Source: Siphonodentalium dalli (Eukaryota; Mollusca; Scaphopoda; Gadilida; Siphonodentaliidae). Taken from it: 64,000 bases of DNA. Shown one piece after another: positions 44,474 through 55,667 of the stretch (positions are counted from its first letter, which is position 1; every line of letters starts with the position of its first letter). The notes beneath the pieces are model-generated. The model worked only from the letters and a program-made list of their open reading frames with translations, was not told where the DNA came from and did no database searches. The stretch covers positions 53,900,025 to 53,964,024 of the forward strand of contig CP136068.1 of NCBI GenBank assembly GCA_032622095.1, in the 5' to 3' direction. The position numbers were made by a program, and so were the translations under genes.

Positions 44474-45365
44474 CTACAACAATTCTATGGTAGATAGTTC
44501 ACGGCCGACCTGATGCATGCATCTTAGTTTTCTTGTTGAATATGATTCTGACCCAATTGCTAGCTCTACCAGTCGAGTATGTAACTCGGACAGAGTATAC
44601 AATTCTGTACCACCTCCAGACTCCAGCCATGCACACAACGAATCAAATGAGCGTTGCATTTCGACACTTGGTGTTCTGCCCTGTGGTTTTCTCTCAGATG
44701 GTTCCTCGTTTATTTCTCCTAAGAACATGGAGAAACAAGATGCATGATATACGGCTTCTGCAGCAACGAGATCAATGCAACTTAGAATGCGTTTCTGAAC
44801 CTTCAATGCCCACGAATCATCTCTTATTCGGCAATGTTCTAAAACTCTGTCTCTAATAGGGAGAGTTGTTACTGTTCGCACTTAATTGCCTTCTACCGGG
44901 ATGACGAGGATCTGAAATGGCACCCTTTCCACATATGAAACAGTCTTCTTTAAAATTAAATGGGTCTTGTTTAGACCTCATTTTCTTAGAGAGCGGAACC
45001 GTATCCATACACTCAGGATTGACACTGGAGGTTCGTTTCCTATCAGTGAAATCACGCCTACAGTCTTTATGGACCAAGACCTTACCAATGGGTGTGGTTA
45101 TTTGTTGCCCCTTCAAATATTCAGATAAGTGGTGATATCATCGCTTATCAGAGAAATCAATCAAAGTCTCCAATCCTTTTGCCATAACTTGTACCAATGG
45201 CTTGTCCTTAGTGTCCAGATTACATTGACACATGCTATGAAATGATAAGACGCACATGTCCTCTTGAAAGTTGCTTGCCCCTACATACGGGGTTGGTTCT
45301 GCCATCGCCGAACACGTACCAGACCAAACCAATGAGACTATAGTATGATAATTAAACAAACTCAA
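44474..45365 (-). pseudogene. N-terminal Cys-rich exon(s) of the multi-domain gene, unit 2
   Basis: Open pieces 45365-45138, 45116-44853 and 44881-44474, identical in translation to unit 1, with the same in-frame TGA and frame change. Confidence 0.65.
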
Positions 45366-45881
45366 CCAAGAACAGTGCAGTTTCAGTGTACTATAAGCCT
45401 TCTTCGTATGTTGGCACCGTTAGGTTTCAACAGAAGGCGAAAAATAAGCACAATGTCACACAAAAACCTACCAAAATAACTATATTAATAAATTATTTGT
45501 CACTACACGCTTGAAGAAACAATCGCTACGTTCTATTTGATAGTTGTATTGCATCATTACATAAATCATTGAATTTATCGCCTTGGACCATTAAAGAGCG
45601 TTCAACATGAATTATTTCCTGATATGGTTAAAATAAAGAGCGTTAGTTTACACGTAGGCCCATCACTTCGTCTTTCCACAGTGTATCGTTACGTTCAAGC
45701 AAGAATGATAAATTCTAGACTGACTCTTTACTTTGTAGTTTAATGAAACCTATCAAAGAGCGTTTAATTAAACGGAATTTAATCATGATATAAGAAATAC
45801 GTTTTACATTTTGTCCATATTTATGTAAATATATTATCTGATGGCGTGGCAATTATATAATCGTTCATTATATATACATAC

Positions 45882-46572
45882 TAGCCGATGAGCCCGACGT
45901 TGTCCGGGCTATTCAAAAACCAAATTTCAAGTCGACAGCTCTACCCAGCCCGACGTTGTCCGGGCTATTCAAAAACCAGATTTCAAGTCGATAGCTCTAC
46001 CCGTTTCCGAGATCTGGTCTGCGCATGCGCGAAGCTGGCGTCGCACGGGATCGGCGACCCGATAACATTCGTATCCGGGACAAGATACATTCACATACCG
46101 AATTTCAAGTCGATAGCTCCACCCGTTTCCGATATCTCGTCTGCGCATGCGCGAAGCTGGCGTCGCACGGGCTCAGCGACCCGATAAAATTCGTATCCGG
46201 GGCAAGATACATTCACATACCAAATTTCAAGTCGATAGCTCCACCCGTTTCCTATATCTCGCCTCCTCATGCGCGAAGCTGGCGTTGCACGGGCTCGGCG
46301 ACCCGATAAAATTCGTATCCGGGGCAAGATACATTCACATAGCAAATTTCAAGTCGATAGCTCCACCCGTTTCCGAGATCTCGTCCGCGCATGCGCGAAG
46401 CGGGCGCCGCACGGGCTCGCCAATACGACAACGTCCACCGCCTGGTCAAACTACACACACGTACCAAGTTTCGTCCCGATCGGTCGAGAATCGTAGATTT
46501 GTATAAATGACAGACAGACAAACATACATACAAACATACAAACATACAAACAGAGGTCTTTAAAATATATAT
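45882..46572 (+). mobile_element. GACA-tailed element A with 122-bp GC-rich monomers
   Basis: Head ACTAGCCGATGAGCCCGACG with TTGTCCGGGCTATTC. Four monomers carry CATGCGCGAAGC at 46024, 46146, 46268 and 46389 (period 121-122 bp), each with CGTCGCACGGGCTCGGCGAC and AAATTTCAAGTCGATAGCTC. Tail CAGACAGACAAACATACATA, then AGGTCTTTAAAATATATATG. The open frames on both strands are by-products of the GC-rich monomers. Confidence 0.7.
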
Positions 46573-47114
46573 GACTAGCCGATGAGCCCGACGTTGTCCG
46601 GGCTATTCAAAAACCAAATTTCAAGTCGATAGCTCTACCCAGCCCGACATTCACATACCAAATTTCAAGTCGATAGCTCCACCCGTTTCCGAGATCTCGT
46701 CTGCGCACGCGCGAAGCTGGCGTCGCACGGGCTCGACGACCCGATAAAATTCGTATCCGGGGCAAGATACATTCACATAGCAAATTTCAAGTCGATAGCT
46801 CCACCCGTTTCCTAGATCTGGTCTGCGCATGCGCGAAGCTGGCGTCACACGGGCTCGGCGACCCGATAAAATTCGTATCCGGGGCAAGATACATTCACAT
46901 AACAAATTTCAAGTCGATAGCCCACCCGTTTCCGATATCTCGTCTGCGCATGCGCGAATCGGGCGTCGCACGGGCTCGCCAATACGACAACGACCACCGC
47001 CTGGTCAAACTACACACACGTACCAAGTTTCGTCCCGAGAATCGTAGATTTGTATTAATGACAGACAGACAGACAGACAAACAGACGGACAGACCGAGGT
47101 CTTCAAAATATATA
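46573..47114 (+). mobile_element. GACA-tailed element B, head-to-tail with A
   Basis: Same head (CTAGCCGATGAGCCCGACGT), three monomers near 46710, 46828 and 46950, and tail GACAGACAGACAGACAAACA ending TCTTCAAAATATATATGA. Two complete elements in direct tandem suggest insertion of one next to the other or unequal exchange. Confidence 0.7.
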
Positions 47115-47224
47115 TGAGATATATGTACTGAAAACAACTGTTATCTGTATCACTTTGCGCATATACAGAGTCCCGTGGTCACAATTACCTTTATAAAGTA
47201 CGTCAGACCCCTCCCATATTCAGG

Positions 47225-47345
47225 GCGCTGTAGAAAATTTTCCCCAAAGCGGATTTTAGCGGATTTGGGATATGTTATACACGAAGGTCTCCTCTTTCCA
47301 ACGATACCAAATTTAGCTTGTTAAGAATTTTTTCCGGGTAGGTCC
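47225..47345 (-). repeat. Dispersed repeat (CCGGAAAAAATTCTTAACAA type), inverted copy
   Basis: Reverse complement of 28070-28180: AAAGCGGATTTTAGCGGATT and CTTGTTAAGAATTTTTTCCG. Confidence 0.7.
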
Positions 47346-48249
47346 TATATTTCAGCTCCGACAGCCAGACTAATATGAAGGCGAAGAAACTGATGAATAC
47401 GGCGATACTCCGAAGAATGCTGCACCCCAAAAAGACAGAAAGGACGGAATAAGATTTCCAATACAGCACCAATTGTAAAGTGATCAGGTCTACTGGAACT
47501 ATATAGGATGCAAGATAGAGGATAGTGAAGTAAAAGGCCAGCATTAATCGCAATTCGCCTATCCGAAGAACCAATAGCAGTTTTTGTTAAAGTAAATATA
47601 CTTATATGCTAGCATTATTGGTCGTAGTAGAATTTGAATTGCGCAGTATTGTAGTAGAATTTTGTGAAGCATCTGTAGTAGGAAATATGAATATTTGTAG
47701 CATGTTTGTTGAACTATGGTGTAATTTGAATTGCAGAAATGTCAAAAAGGCACTAACATGAAGTTTATATAGATGAAAAAAAAATGAATATTTTAAACAT
47801 CGCAGCATGTAATTCCAGTTTGCATTTAAGTGAAGCATTGCGTGTTAGCAACTAGTCAATGTACTTTACATATTTTTCAACAAGATTACCGTATGCATTG
47901 TGCTTTAAATATGAACCTGCTGGTGTGTAAAACAAATAGTATACAACATAAGCGAAGTGATTGTAGGATTTGTGCAGTATCGAGATGGTAAAACAAAATA
48001 TGTTGGTGTTGTCTTGTCTTGTGACCTCAACGAGATTTGTCACCTAGTTGTAGTGGTAGAGGTATGGTTTTTACTTACCTTGAGCTATGGTTCTGCTCGC
48101 GACAACGAACTCAGTTCCCCATAACCCAAAAGTATATCAAACTTGAACCAAATAAGAATCTACCATTTTGTCTTAATATATAAAGACACTTACCTGACAA
48201 TTACTTGGTTAACCTCTCCCTACCAACTGAGTAGAACAGCACGACAGTA
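47346..48249. other. Possible 3' flank of the Gypsy fragment; otherwise unrecognised
   Basis: Lies downstream of the chromodomain fragment on its strand, so a 3' LTR would be expected here, but I cannot delimit one. Short open frames are not recognisable. Confidence 0.3.
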
Positions 48250-48687
48250 TTAATGTTTAGTTAAATAAACATGTCTTTTCCGTTTCTTACCCATTCCTGT
48301 ATGGGTGACAAAATAGTTTTGAATTAAATCATTTGAAACATTTTCTTGCGGTTCCCATGATGGTGGATCCCCATTAGACCATTTCAATTTGAAAAGCCTC
48401 CTCCCTGCTTGCGTCCGAGAAGTTAGAATTTTATCTACACCATGATATGTGTCTTGGGCATTAGGAATTGACTGACATGCTGGCTGTGACTGTGTGAGAT
48501 TTTGACTGAGAGACTGCTGCTGGGTAGACAATTGTGAATTGTCATGCTGAGAGGAATCGTTTAACTGATTATCTTGACTCACCTGTGAACTATGACTACT
48601 AGGGTGTATATTTACCATATCGTTTCTGTCGTAATAGGGCTTCATTCTGTTAGAAGGTACTATGGTTTTGTTAATTTCGGACATCAC
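48250..48687 (-). pseudogene. Ty3/Gypsy integrase C-terminus with chromodomain
   Basis: 145 codons. The start (SNRMKPYYDRND) matches the RLKPYYD end of Ty3/Gypsy integrases. A Ser/Gln-rich linker (about 30-75) follows, then a chromodomain at about 81-126: YHGVDKILTSR, FKLKWSNGDPPSWEPQENV and LIQNYF, with W103 and the WEP at 111-113 in the expected places; the tail is basic (KKRKRH). Chromodomains at the integrase end guide insertion to particular chromatin. The rest of the polyprotein is not in the neighbouring sequence, so this is the 3' end of a truncated element; it is too short to be a chromodomain gene of the host. Confidence 0.7.
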
Positions 48688-48699
48688 GAGTTTAATATC

Positions 48700-49322
48700 A
48701 GTGCTAATTTTTGGACAATTATTTCATTGTTTACCTACATTTGTTTGACTCTACCAGAGGTGTGTTTCGTTTCTATGCTATTCGCGTTAGGTTCGTTTCT
48801 TTGTTCTTTGTTAGATTAGGCTTTCGCGAAATTACAACAGGTCTTTGTATTAATCAGCTGGCTATTCTTATGCAACTTGTTAATTCTTGCCCAAGCATGT
48901 GCGCATTAATTACCATTCATCGCACGTATTCTAAGCTTTACTTTTAATAATAACTTATTTGTCAAACTGCTAATGCCATTGTAGTGATCGGATATTTTAT
49001 CTGCAAATCTGTTAATCTAATCTCGCGTCGTTAATTCACACCTGTTCATGCTTTGTATATAAGAATTTGTAAAACTGTGATATGGCACTATGATGTTTTG
49101 GAACTCCATCATTCAGTCATTTCACATATTATAACTGGAGATCCAATTGTGCGTGTGCTATACCGGAATGTCCGTATATTTCTATTGTGTAAATAAATAC
49201 TAATTCCCCAGAACGACTACAACTTCTTACTGTACCAAAATCAGCTCTACCAAACTAGCAGGCAATGCACATTTTCAGTATCTTGTTGTTTGAAAGTATC
49301 TTACCATTGCCACCACGTATAT
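48700..49322. other. Intergenic DNA, no gene recognised
   Basis: About 50 bp at its start resemble 26740-26810. Nothing else recognised. Confidence 0.35.
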
Positions 49323-51780
49323 CTGGGCCCTGTTTCATGAAAGCAACTTATGACATAGTTGGGACTTAAGATGGTCATAAGTTCAAACTTCAGTCATAAG
49401 GGCGTTTCACGAACAATGTCTTAACTCAAGATGGTCTTAACTTTGGTTTTAACTTTAAGACTGCTGTGAGGTGTCATAAGATAATCTTAAAGTTAAGACC
49501 CACGTGATAAGTGGCATATCGATCACAAGTATGGCGGCCTATGTTTTTTGCAATTACGGAGATTATGTACGTTGTCTGGATGGACAATTCGTCGCCTGGT
49601 ATACAGGGTCGTGGCTACATAGTGAGAGGGGGTGTTCGCCTCGAAATGTCCAACTACACCCCCTTAAACAACACAAAATTATCTTTGGGTTTAAATATTC
49701 CAACTGGTACCTCAAACTTTCCAAAACGAAAGTTTGGAGAGTGCAAACCCCCCTCACCGTATAACCATAGGGTTAGTTTGGTAAAAACAATTCAGAGCAC
49801 ATGCTTATCATCAGGGACGTGGTGAATGGGGTTTGTGTGCTGTCTACCCCCCCCCCCCCCCCCCACAAACACATACTTTGGTCAAAAATATATTTTTTTA
49901 GAATTTAGAATTTATTTATTTATTATAGTGACATTATGCATATAAATATAACATCCGGCCAATAGGGCCTATAAGTCACTTTGAATACGATTAATAATTA
50001 ATTATTTGTGCACATGTGTGTTAAGCAATTTAGCGATTGACAATGTCGTGCTTGACAACAACATTAATCGTACACTATATATACATGTAGGTTTCAATTG
50101 TTTGAATTTCTAACTAGTAAAGGAATGTGTTGTTTTAGACAAACAGCAGCAACCGAAAATCACCAACTTTAGGGGCGTCAGGTTAGAAATTTCGAACTGT
50201 TGGAATATTTGAGCTACCAATTGGAAAGTTTAAATCCAACGGGTGGGGTGGACATGGCATTTCACGAACATAGAAGTTTGGCCCGGTTCAACCAAGGGGC
50301 AGGTGCAGTTGGAAATTTCACGATGTACCCCCCGCCCCACAGAGACCAACTAGCCACCCCCAGCCTCGTCGAATGTAGGATATAGTCAATTATCAGCTGT
50401 ATATGTGACATATAGATAATATATATTATAAAATTGTATTACCCACGAATTAAACTTTTGAGAAGAATTATGGCCTAGCTCAAAGCTCACAATCTCCTCT
50501 ATGTTATTCCATATGGGTGCGGGGAGATGGGGTAAAATGAGATCAATGAATGTATTGATTATTTCCTTTTTCCAAATTTCCGTCGGCTGTTTACAAAGCA
50601 GATATGTCATATCGGAAAGGTAACACAAACGCTCTTTATCAAAATATGTTTTCGAAATAGTGACAATTTTCTATAGAGAATATTATTTATTGAGTTTATG
50701 CCCACGCCCATATGTCGTGATTTTCAAGGCTGTCCACATTGTTGTCATGTTTTTGTTTTTTGCAGGGGTGGGATGACCGTTGTACAGCATACTGTGTATA
50801 TGATATACACACCCGTAGCGACGACACCCCTTAATACGAGTGTGCTAATGAAAACGTAGTTATATATATTTATTATATACTTTCCCGTGAATTATAAGAG
50901 TTTAGCAGTGCATGAGACATAAGTGATATCCCACTCGTGGAAATTCAATGTTTTGTCATCACTCATGAGATATAACTCATATCCACTGAAAAAGTGTGGA
51001 TATCCTCTATATATACATGGTATGACAATCGCATAAAACATCTGCATACAAATAATAAAAAGTTACTCCAACAAATATTTTTCATTTCCCTTTGAATCGA
51101 AAAATGACCTATGTGTGCCCTGATGACATCGCCGATTTATTTTGATTATTGCTACACGTAGAGAGCGGTGGTCGATAATACACGAGTTATGTCGGCTCAC
51201 ACACAAAAAATCGCCGTCTGAACATTGTTCTCAGTGAATTAACTCGGCGTGAATGCATGGTCGCAGTCATGCATCGATCCATATAATTGTATTGTCTTAT
51301 TTCTGACTCCGCCACTCGCCAGTAAACGCAAAGCTCGTCATTTTAAGAGCCTGCGATGTACTCATGTTCGAATTCACATCGTGGAACTCATACAAGTCTA
51401 AGATCCATATATGCGAATATAAGGCCACTGACTATAGACTCTACGATACATGCGCTGATTCGCCCACCCCACCCCTGTCGCTATCCAGCATCCCTGTCAC
51501 ACAATAATGTCCAACTCGGACTCGGCACTTTCGCGATAACCTCTCAATGCCGTACATAAAGATTGTACAAACCCACATTTTTTTGTTCCGGGCTGTAGAA
51601 AGTTGTCGATAACCAGTCTAAAAGCGCGCGAACTTAAATTACTACTTAAGTATGACTTAATCTTGTTTTGTGAAACGCGTTCTTGAAACGGAAAAGTTAC
51701 ATCATAAGATCCACCTTAATTCTTAGATTAAGTCCATCTTAAGATAATCTTATGACCTTGCTTCATGAAACAGGCCCCAG
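49323..51780. mobile_element. 2.5-kb element with terminal inverted repeats, no transposase seen
   Basis: Left end CTGGGCCCTGTTTCATGAAA and right end TTCATGAAACAGGCCCCAG are inverted, with further imperfect inverted homology inward for about 150 bp (AAGATGG-TCATAAG words). Ends of the GGGCCTGTTTCA type are familiar to me from PIF/Harbinger- or ISL2EU-like elements, but the class is not established and no target duplication is clear. Inside are a poly-C run at 49848-49864 and a dispersed segment (AAATGTCCAACTACACCC at 49645) related to 55600-55680, but no transposase frame. Confidence 0.6.
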
Positions 51781-51924
51781 GTTATTAGCGTCTAAAGCTA
51801 TTATTTCTGCGTTGACAATTCATTCAATGTTGGTATTGATGGTTTTGTGTGCAGCAGATATGTGTAACATTAGGGAGAATTGATAAACGCGGTGATGCGG
51901 TTGCAGAAAACGTATAGCATGTTT

Positions 51925-52190
51925 CGCCTTAGTGAATATAAGCAAATATAATGTCAAGGTATAAATGGAGTCTCTACTCTGCCACAGAGTATGTAGGCAA
52001 TTTTTGATAAGTTGAGAATTTATTGAAGATAGAGTCTATGGTACTCATTTTTTATTTTTGATAAATTGCGTCCATAGCATACCACCATGCTTATTGTTAT
52101 AAACGCGAAATATTCGTTTTTCATCATTTCACCGGAGGCAACTATGACTACCTTTTTAAGACACGGACAATGGGATCTACATATGTTACC
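51925..52190 (-). repeat. Dispersed repeat, copy 2 (inverted)
   Basis: Reverse-complement match to 25756-26010, with substitutions and small indels. Confidence 0.7.
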
Positions 52191-52439
52191 CAATATTATT
52201 TTGAATAGCACTCATAATGTTATGTAGTAGTGAATGTTGACAGATTTGATGTTGTAGATATAAAAATAAATGATGAGCGGTCATATTCGTGAGACTGCTC
52301 TGATAGCATCTATTTCTGCTTCAAGAAAGTCACAGAGTCAAAACATCCCATTTAGCTGTTTAATTACACATATATCACACGATTGAAGATAAACGGTACA
52401 GATAAAACTATGGAGGGTTATTAGGGTCACAATCCTAAC

Positions 52440-52800
52440 TACACATTTGAATTCTAACTTAACATTTTAATTCTTATATTTGAATTCTAACTTAACATTT
52501 TAATTCTAACTTAACATTTTAATTCTTATATTTTAATTCTAACTTAACATTTTAATTCTAACTTAACATTTTAATTCTTATATTTTAAGTCTAACTTAAC
52601 ATTTTAACTCTAACTTAATCTTTTAATTCTTACTTAATATTTTAATTCTAAATTAACATTTTAATTCTAACTTGATATTTTAATTATAACTTCATATTTT
52701 AATTCTTACTTAATATTTTAATTATTATATTTTAATTGTAACTCTAACTTTATATTTCAATTCTTACTTAATAGTTTTATTTTAATATTTTAAATCTACT
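52440..52800. repeat. TTTTAATTCTAACTTAACA minisatellite
   Basis: About 20 copies of a 16-20 base word ATTTTAATTCTAACTTAAC with variants (TTCTTATA, TTCTTACTTAATA). The strand is strikingly poor in G over the whole array. Confidence 0.85.
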
Positions 52801-54230
52801 ACAAAAAAGGTCTAATGTTGGAATTAAAATATTATATTTAAAAAGTTGAAATTGAAATGAGCATAAAACGGATCTCAGAATTGAAAGGCAAAAATTAAAA
52901 CAAACATAAAAGTTGTAATTGTGACCCTAATAACGCGCCTGCACTTCTATAACAATTCTAACGAAAGGCGTCGCTGCGATCGGACGGCGCGGGACATGAC
53001 AATCTGCGGGATGGGATGGAATATGGAATAGAACGACAATATGCGGAACAGAATTTCAAATTGCGTGAAACGGCCGATATCTCGAGGAATACAGCACGCA
53101 GAGGGCTCCTTTTGGTGTCTAACGAAAGGCCGATATACGCCGAAGCCACGCATATTAACCCCGCCACTGACCGGACACAGAAGTTACATTATTCGATCGA
53201 CAACTGACCTAACATAAAATTGACGAAATCAAGGCCGTGGAACAGCTGTAGAAATGTATTTTTACAGCGATAACGCTATGCCCACAAGCAAACTTGGTAT
53301 TAAAATGAAGTTTATCATCTATTTCACAACAAAAATCTATTACTTCGAGCGAAGCTGCGATTTATGCACACATAGAGACCGATTAACCCACCCATGCGAA
53401 GGTGCCACGAAACACAAAAAACTGCCTTCGACATCAAATGTGATTTTTTAAAGGGATTTGCGCTCTTCATTTGTTATTATTTCAGATGTGACTAAAAGCC
53501 CAGATGCCGGAAGCCGGTGTCCGGCGATTACAGGCCAAGTTACAAAATAGATTAACTGGGTTGAACGCATGAATATGTCAATGGTCAGACTGTTCGAAAG
53601 AATATTCAAATCAAATAGTGTTTATAGACTTATATTTACATACAACTGATATCTCTTCCGATTTCCCCATAGCGTTACGATAGACACGCCCCCTTATTCA
53701 ATGCGTTCATAAACCTATGAACGTAACGTGACGCCACTTTAAATGTCGTTCATAGGTTTATGAACACATTGGTCCCGGAATTCACCGGGGATTGTCGGAC
53801 ATTACCGACTGCTTGAGTATCTAGTCAGCCAATACGCCAAGGATTTGATAGCAAACAATATGTAATCGAGGTTCACGATAGGATGGCTAATGGCATCTAA
53901 TCGCGAGCACGGGTGGCACGATATGTTCGATTGACTATCAGAATGTTGGTTATCATATACTCCCATACCCCATAATATGGTAAAATATAGCGAATTATCG
54001 AAATATGAAATACAACGAAAAAGCGAAATATGAAAATACAGCGAAATAACTAGGAAAATCGAAATAGAAAAATACAGCGAAATAGGGCGGAATATAGAGC
54101 GAAATATAGAAATAGGAAATTATGTTTATAAACGAAATAACGGAGATATTTGAAAAAGTGTTTTTGACGAAATAACGGACAAATTTGGAGAAGTGTTTTA
54201 AGGAGCGTAAGTATATAAATATAAATAATA
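52801..54230. other. Intergenic DNA, no gene recognised
   Basis: Open frames near 52947-53451 overlap on both strands and are not recognised. A pair of 18-base palindromes (GTTCATAAACCTATGAAC and its inverse) lies at 53707 and 53747. Repeated GCGAAATA words run from 53990 to 54110. Confidence 0.4.
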
Positions 54231-54355
54231 AACGGCGGATTCAACGTGGTCATGGGTTTTGACCGCGATAAAAAAAACAGCAAACTTCGGGGTTCATGCA
54301 GTTTGCTGAATTTTTCTCGCGGTCAAAATCCCATGACCACATTGAAACCGCAGTT
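54231..54355. mobile_element. Hairpin MITE-like element, 125 bp
   Basis: Arms 54231-54285 and 54301-54355 are inverted, with few mismatches (CGTGGTCATGGGTTTTGACC and its complement); loop of 15 bases. Confidence 0.75.
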
Positions 54356-54374
54356 CATTTCTTATAAAAACTTA

Positions 54375-54872
54375 TGTGTCCGCCGGTCATACGCGGTGGA
54401 TGTTCTCATATTATCTGCCGGTCATACGCGGGGGGGGGGGGTTCTCATATGAACATATGATCTGCCGGTCGTACGCAGGGGAGGTTCCCATATGAACATT
54501 ATCCGCCGGTCATACGCGGTGGAGGTTCTCATATTATCCGCGGTCATCTGCGGGGGAGGTTCTCATATTATCCTCCGGTCATACGGGGGGAGGTTCTCAT
54601 ATAAATATATTATCCGCTGGTCATACGCGGTGGAGGTTCATATTATTCGACGGTCATATGGGAGGGAGGTTCTCATATTATACGCCGGTCAAACACGGGT
54701 GAGGTTCTCATATATATGAGAACTTCCCCCGCATATATAACTGGTGGATAATATGAGAACCTCCCTCGCGTATGACCGGCGGATAATATGAACCTCCACC
54801 GCATATGACCGGCGGATAATATGTTCATATGAGTACCTCCCCCGCGTATGACCGGCAGATTATATGAGAACC
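54375..54872. repeat. Inverted minisatellite, GCCGGTCATACGCGGTGGAG unit
   Basis: Nine direct copies of a 33-40 bp unit (CCGCCGGTCATACGCGG, then GGAGGTTCTCATATTAT) run to about 54715. After CTCATATATATGAG the same unit continues in reverse orientation to 54872 with four copies. The two blocks form one foldback. Confidence 0.85.
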
Positions 54873-54873
54873 T

Positions 54874-55050
54874 TTTTAATTTTAGGTGGCCCAATAGACA
54901 GTCAACGAGAAGAATTTCATTGACCAAATTGCTGGCAAAGATGGATAACTCTAAAATGAAGTGGCTTTTTGTATCAGATATTTGACAAACTGGCAAAATT
55001 TCGTTGAACAAAATGTTGATAAATAACAGGTTTTGTGCAATTTTATACTA
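54874..55050 (-). pseudogene. LINE 3'-end fragment
   Basis: Reverse complement matches 5630-5795 of the LINE relic, including AACAAAATGTTGATAAATAA and GTGGCCCAATAGACAGTCAA (diverged). It is a 5'-truncated copy ending near the A/T tract at 54873, as expected for a truncated LINE insertion. Confidence 0.75.
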
Positions 55051-55600
55051 AAATAGTTGATGGTGCTTTTCATTATTTTTGGGCAATTATTAGATTCTGA
55101 TAACTGAAGCGGCATTTCAAAAAATATCTGGAACATTTCATATTTAGTTAGCATGGCATTCAGAAATATGATATGTCGCCTTGAGGCAAAACTTTATATT
55201 ACCATATTTATGGTAGTGATCGCGGCAGATCGACTATTGACCAAAATGGACAGGATTACACTTTTCTCTTGTCATGTCTATTTCAATCCTAACTTAGAAG
55301 TATATCGATCTGGTAAATAATTGACTGGAGAGAATGCTTACACGTATAGCATTTATGTCTTGGCCACTAGCTGAGAGCTGTGATAATAATAGTATGTTAT
55401 CGTTGGAGATCCCCCCCACCAACAATGGAGATCCTCTATCACATTCATGTAGCCAATGTGTTCTTATACCTTATAACCGGGGAGGTGGCTAGATGGTCCC
55501 CATTGGTGAGTGGTTGGGAAACTTGGGTTTTTCCACCTTGATATTTCCAAATGTACGTACCTTGAACCAGACCAAAGTCAAATGTTCTCGAAATACTACT
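55051..55600. other. Intergenic DNA, no gene recognised
   Basis: No coding or repeat structure recognised apart from the start of a dispersed segment near 55490-55667 (CCAAATGGTACCTCAAACTT), also seen at 49640-49770. Confidence 0.35.
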
Positions 55601-55667
55601 TTGCACCCCCCCCCCCAGTTAAACTTTCCAAATGGTACCTCAAACTTTTCAACTGAAATGTCCAACC

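Larger units (their letters stand above)
37826..45365 (-). pseudogene. Degenerate multi-domain gene with CXC-like tail, unit 2
   Basis: Same order and shared lesions as unit 1: in-frame TGA at 45138-45140 and 40195-40197, frameshift near 44880 and 38970, and deletion before the tail. Differences: the PIN-like part is longer and keeps the VFDGY aspartate; but near 41025-41045 two extra bases (AT) and one extra base (T, plus strand) disrupt the frame that unit 1 keeps. Splice sites corresponding to unit 1 are at 44510/44509 and 41080/41079. Confidence 0.7.
36712..45944. repeat. Tandem segmental duplication, unit 2 (9.2 kb)
   Basis: Second copy of 27401-36711. It ends inside the first GACA-tailed element of the 45.9-47.1 kb block (CAGCTCTAC), which continues past the unit, showing that the original right flank is here. 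Confidence 0.9.

Noticed and set aside
46025..47047. Overlapping frames on both strands in the 122-bp monomers
   Set aside because: Each frame is just the monomer translated repeatedly, with no bias toward one strand.
48048..48115. tRNA- or SINE-like box (GTAGTGGTAGAGG ... GGTTCTGCTCGC)
   Set aside because: The first half resembles an A box, but the B box is poor and no cloverleaf can be drawn.
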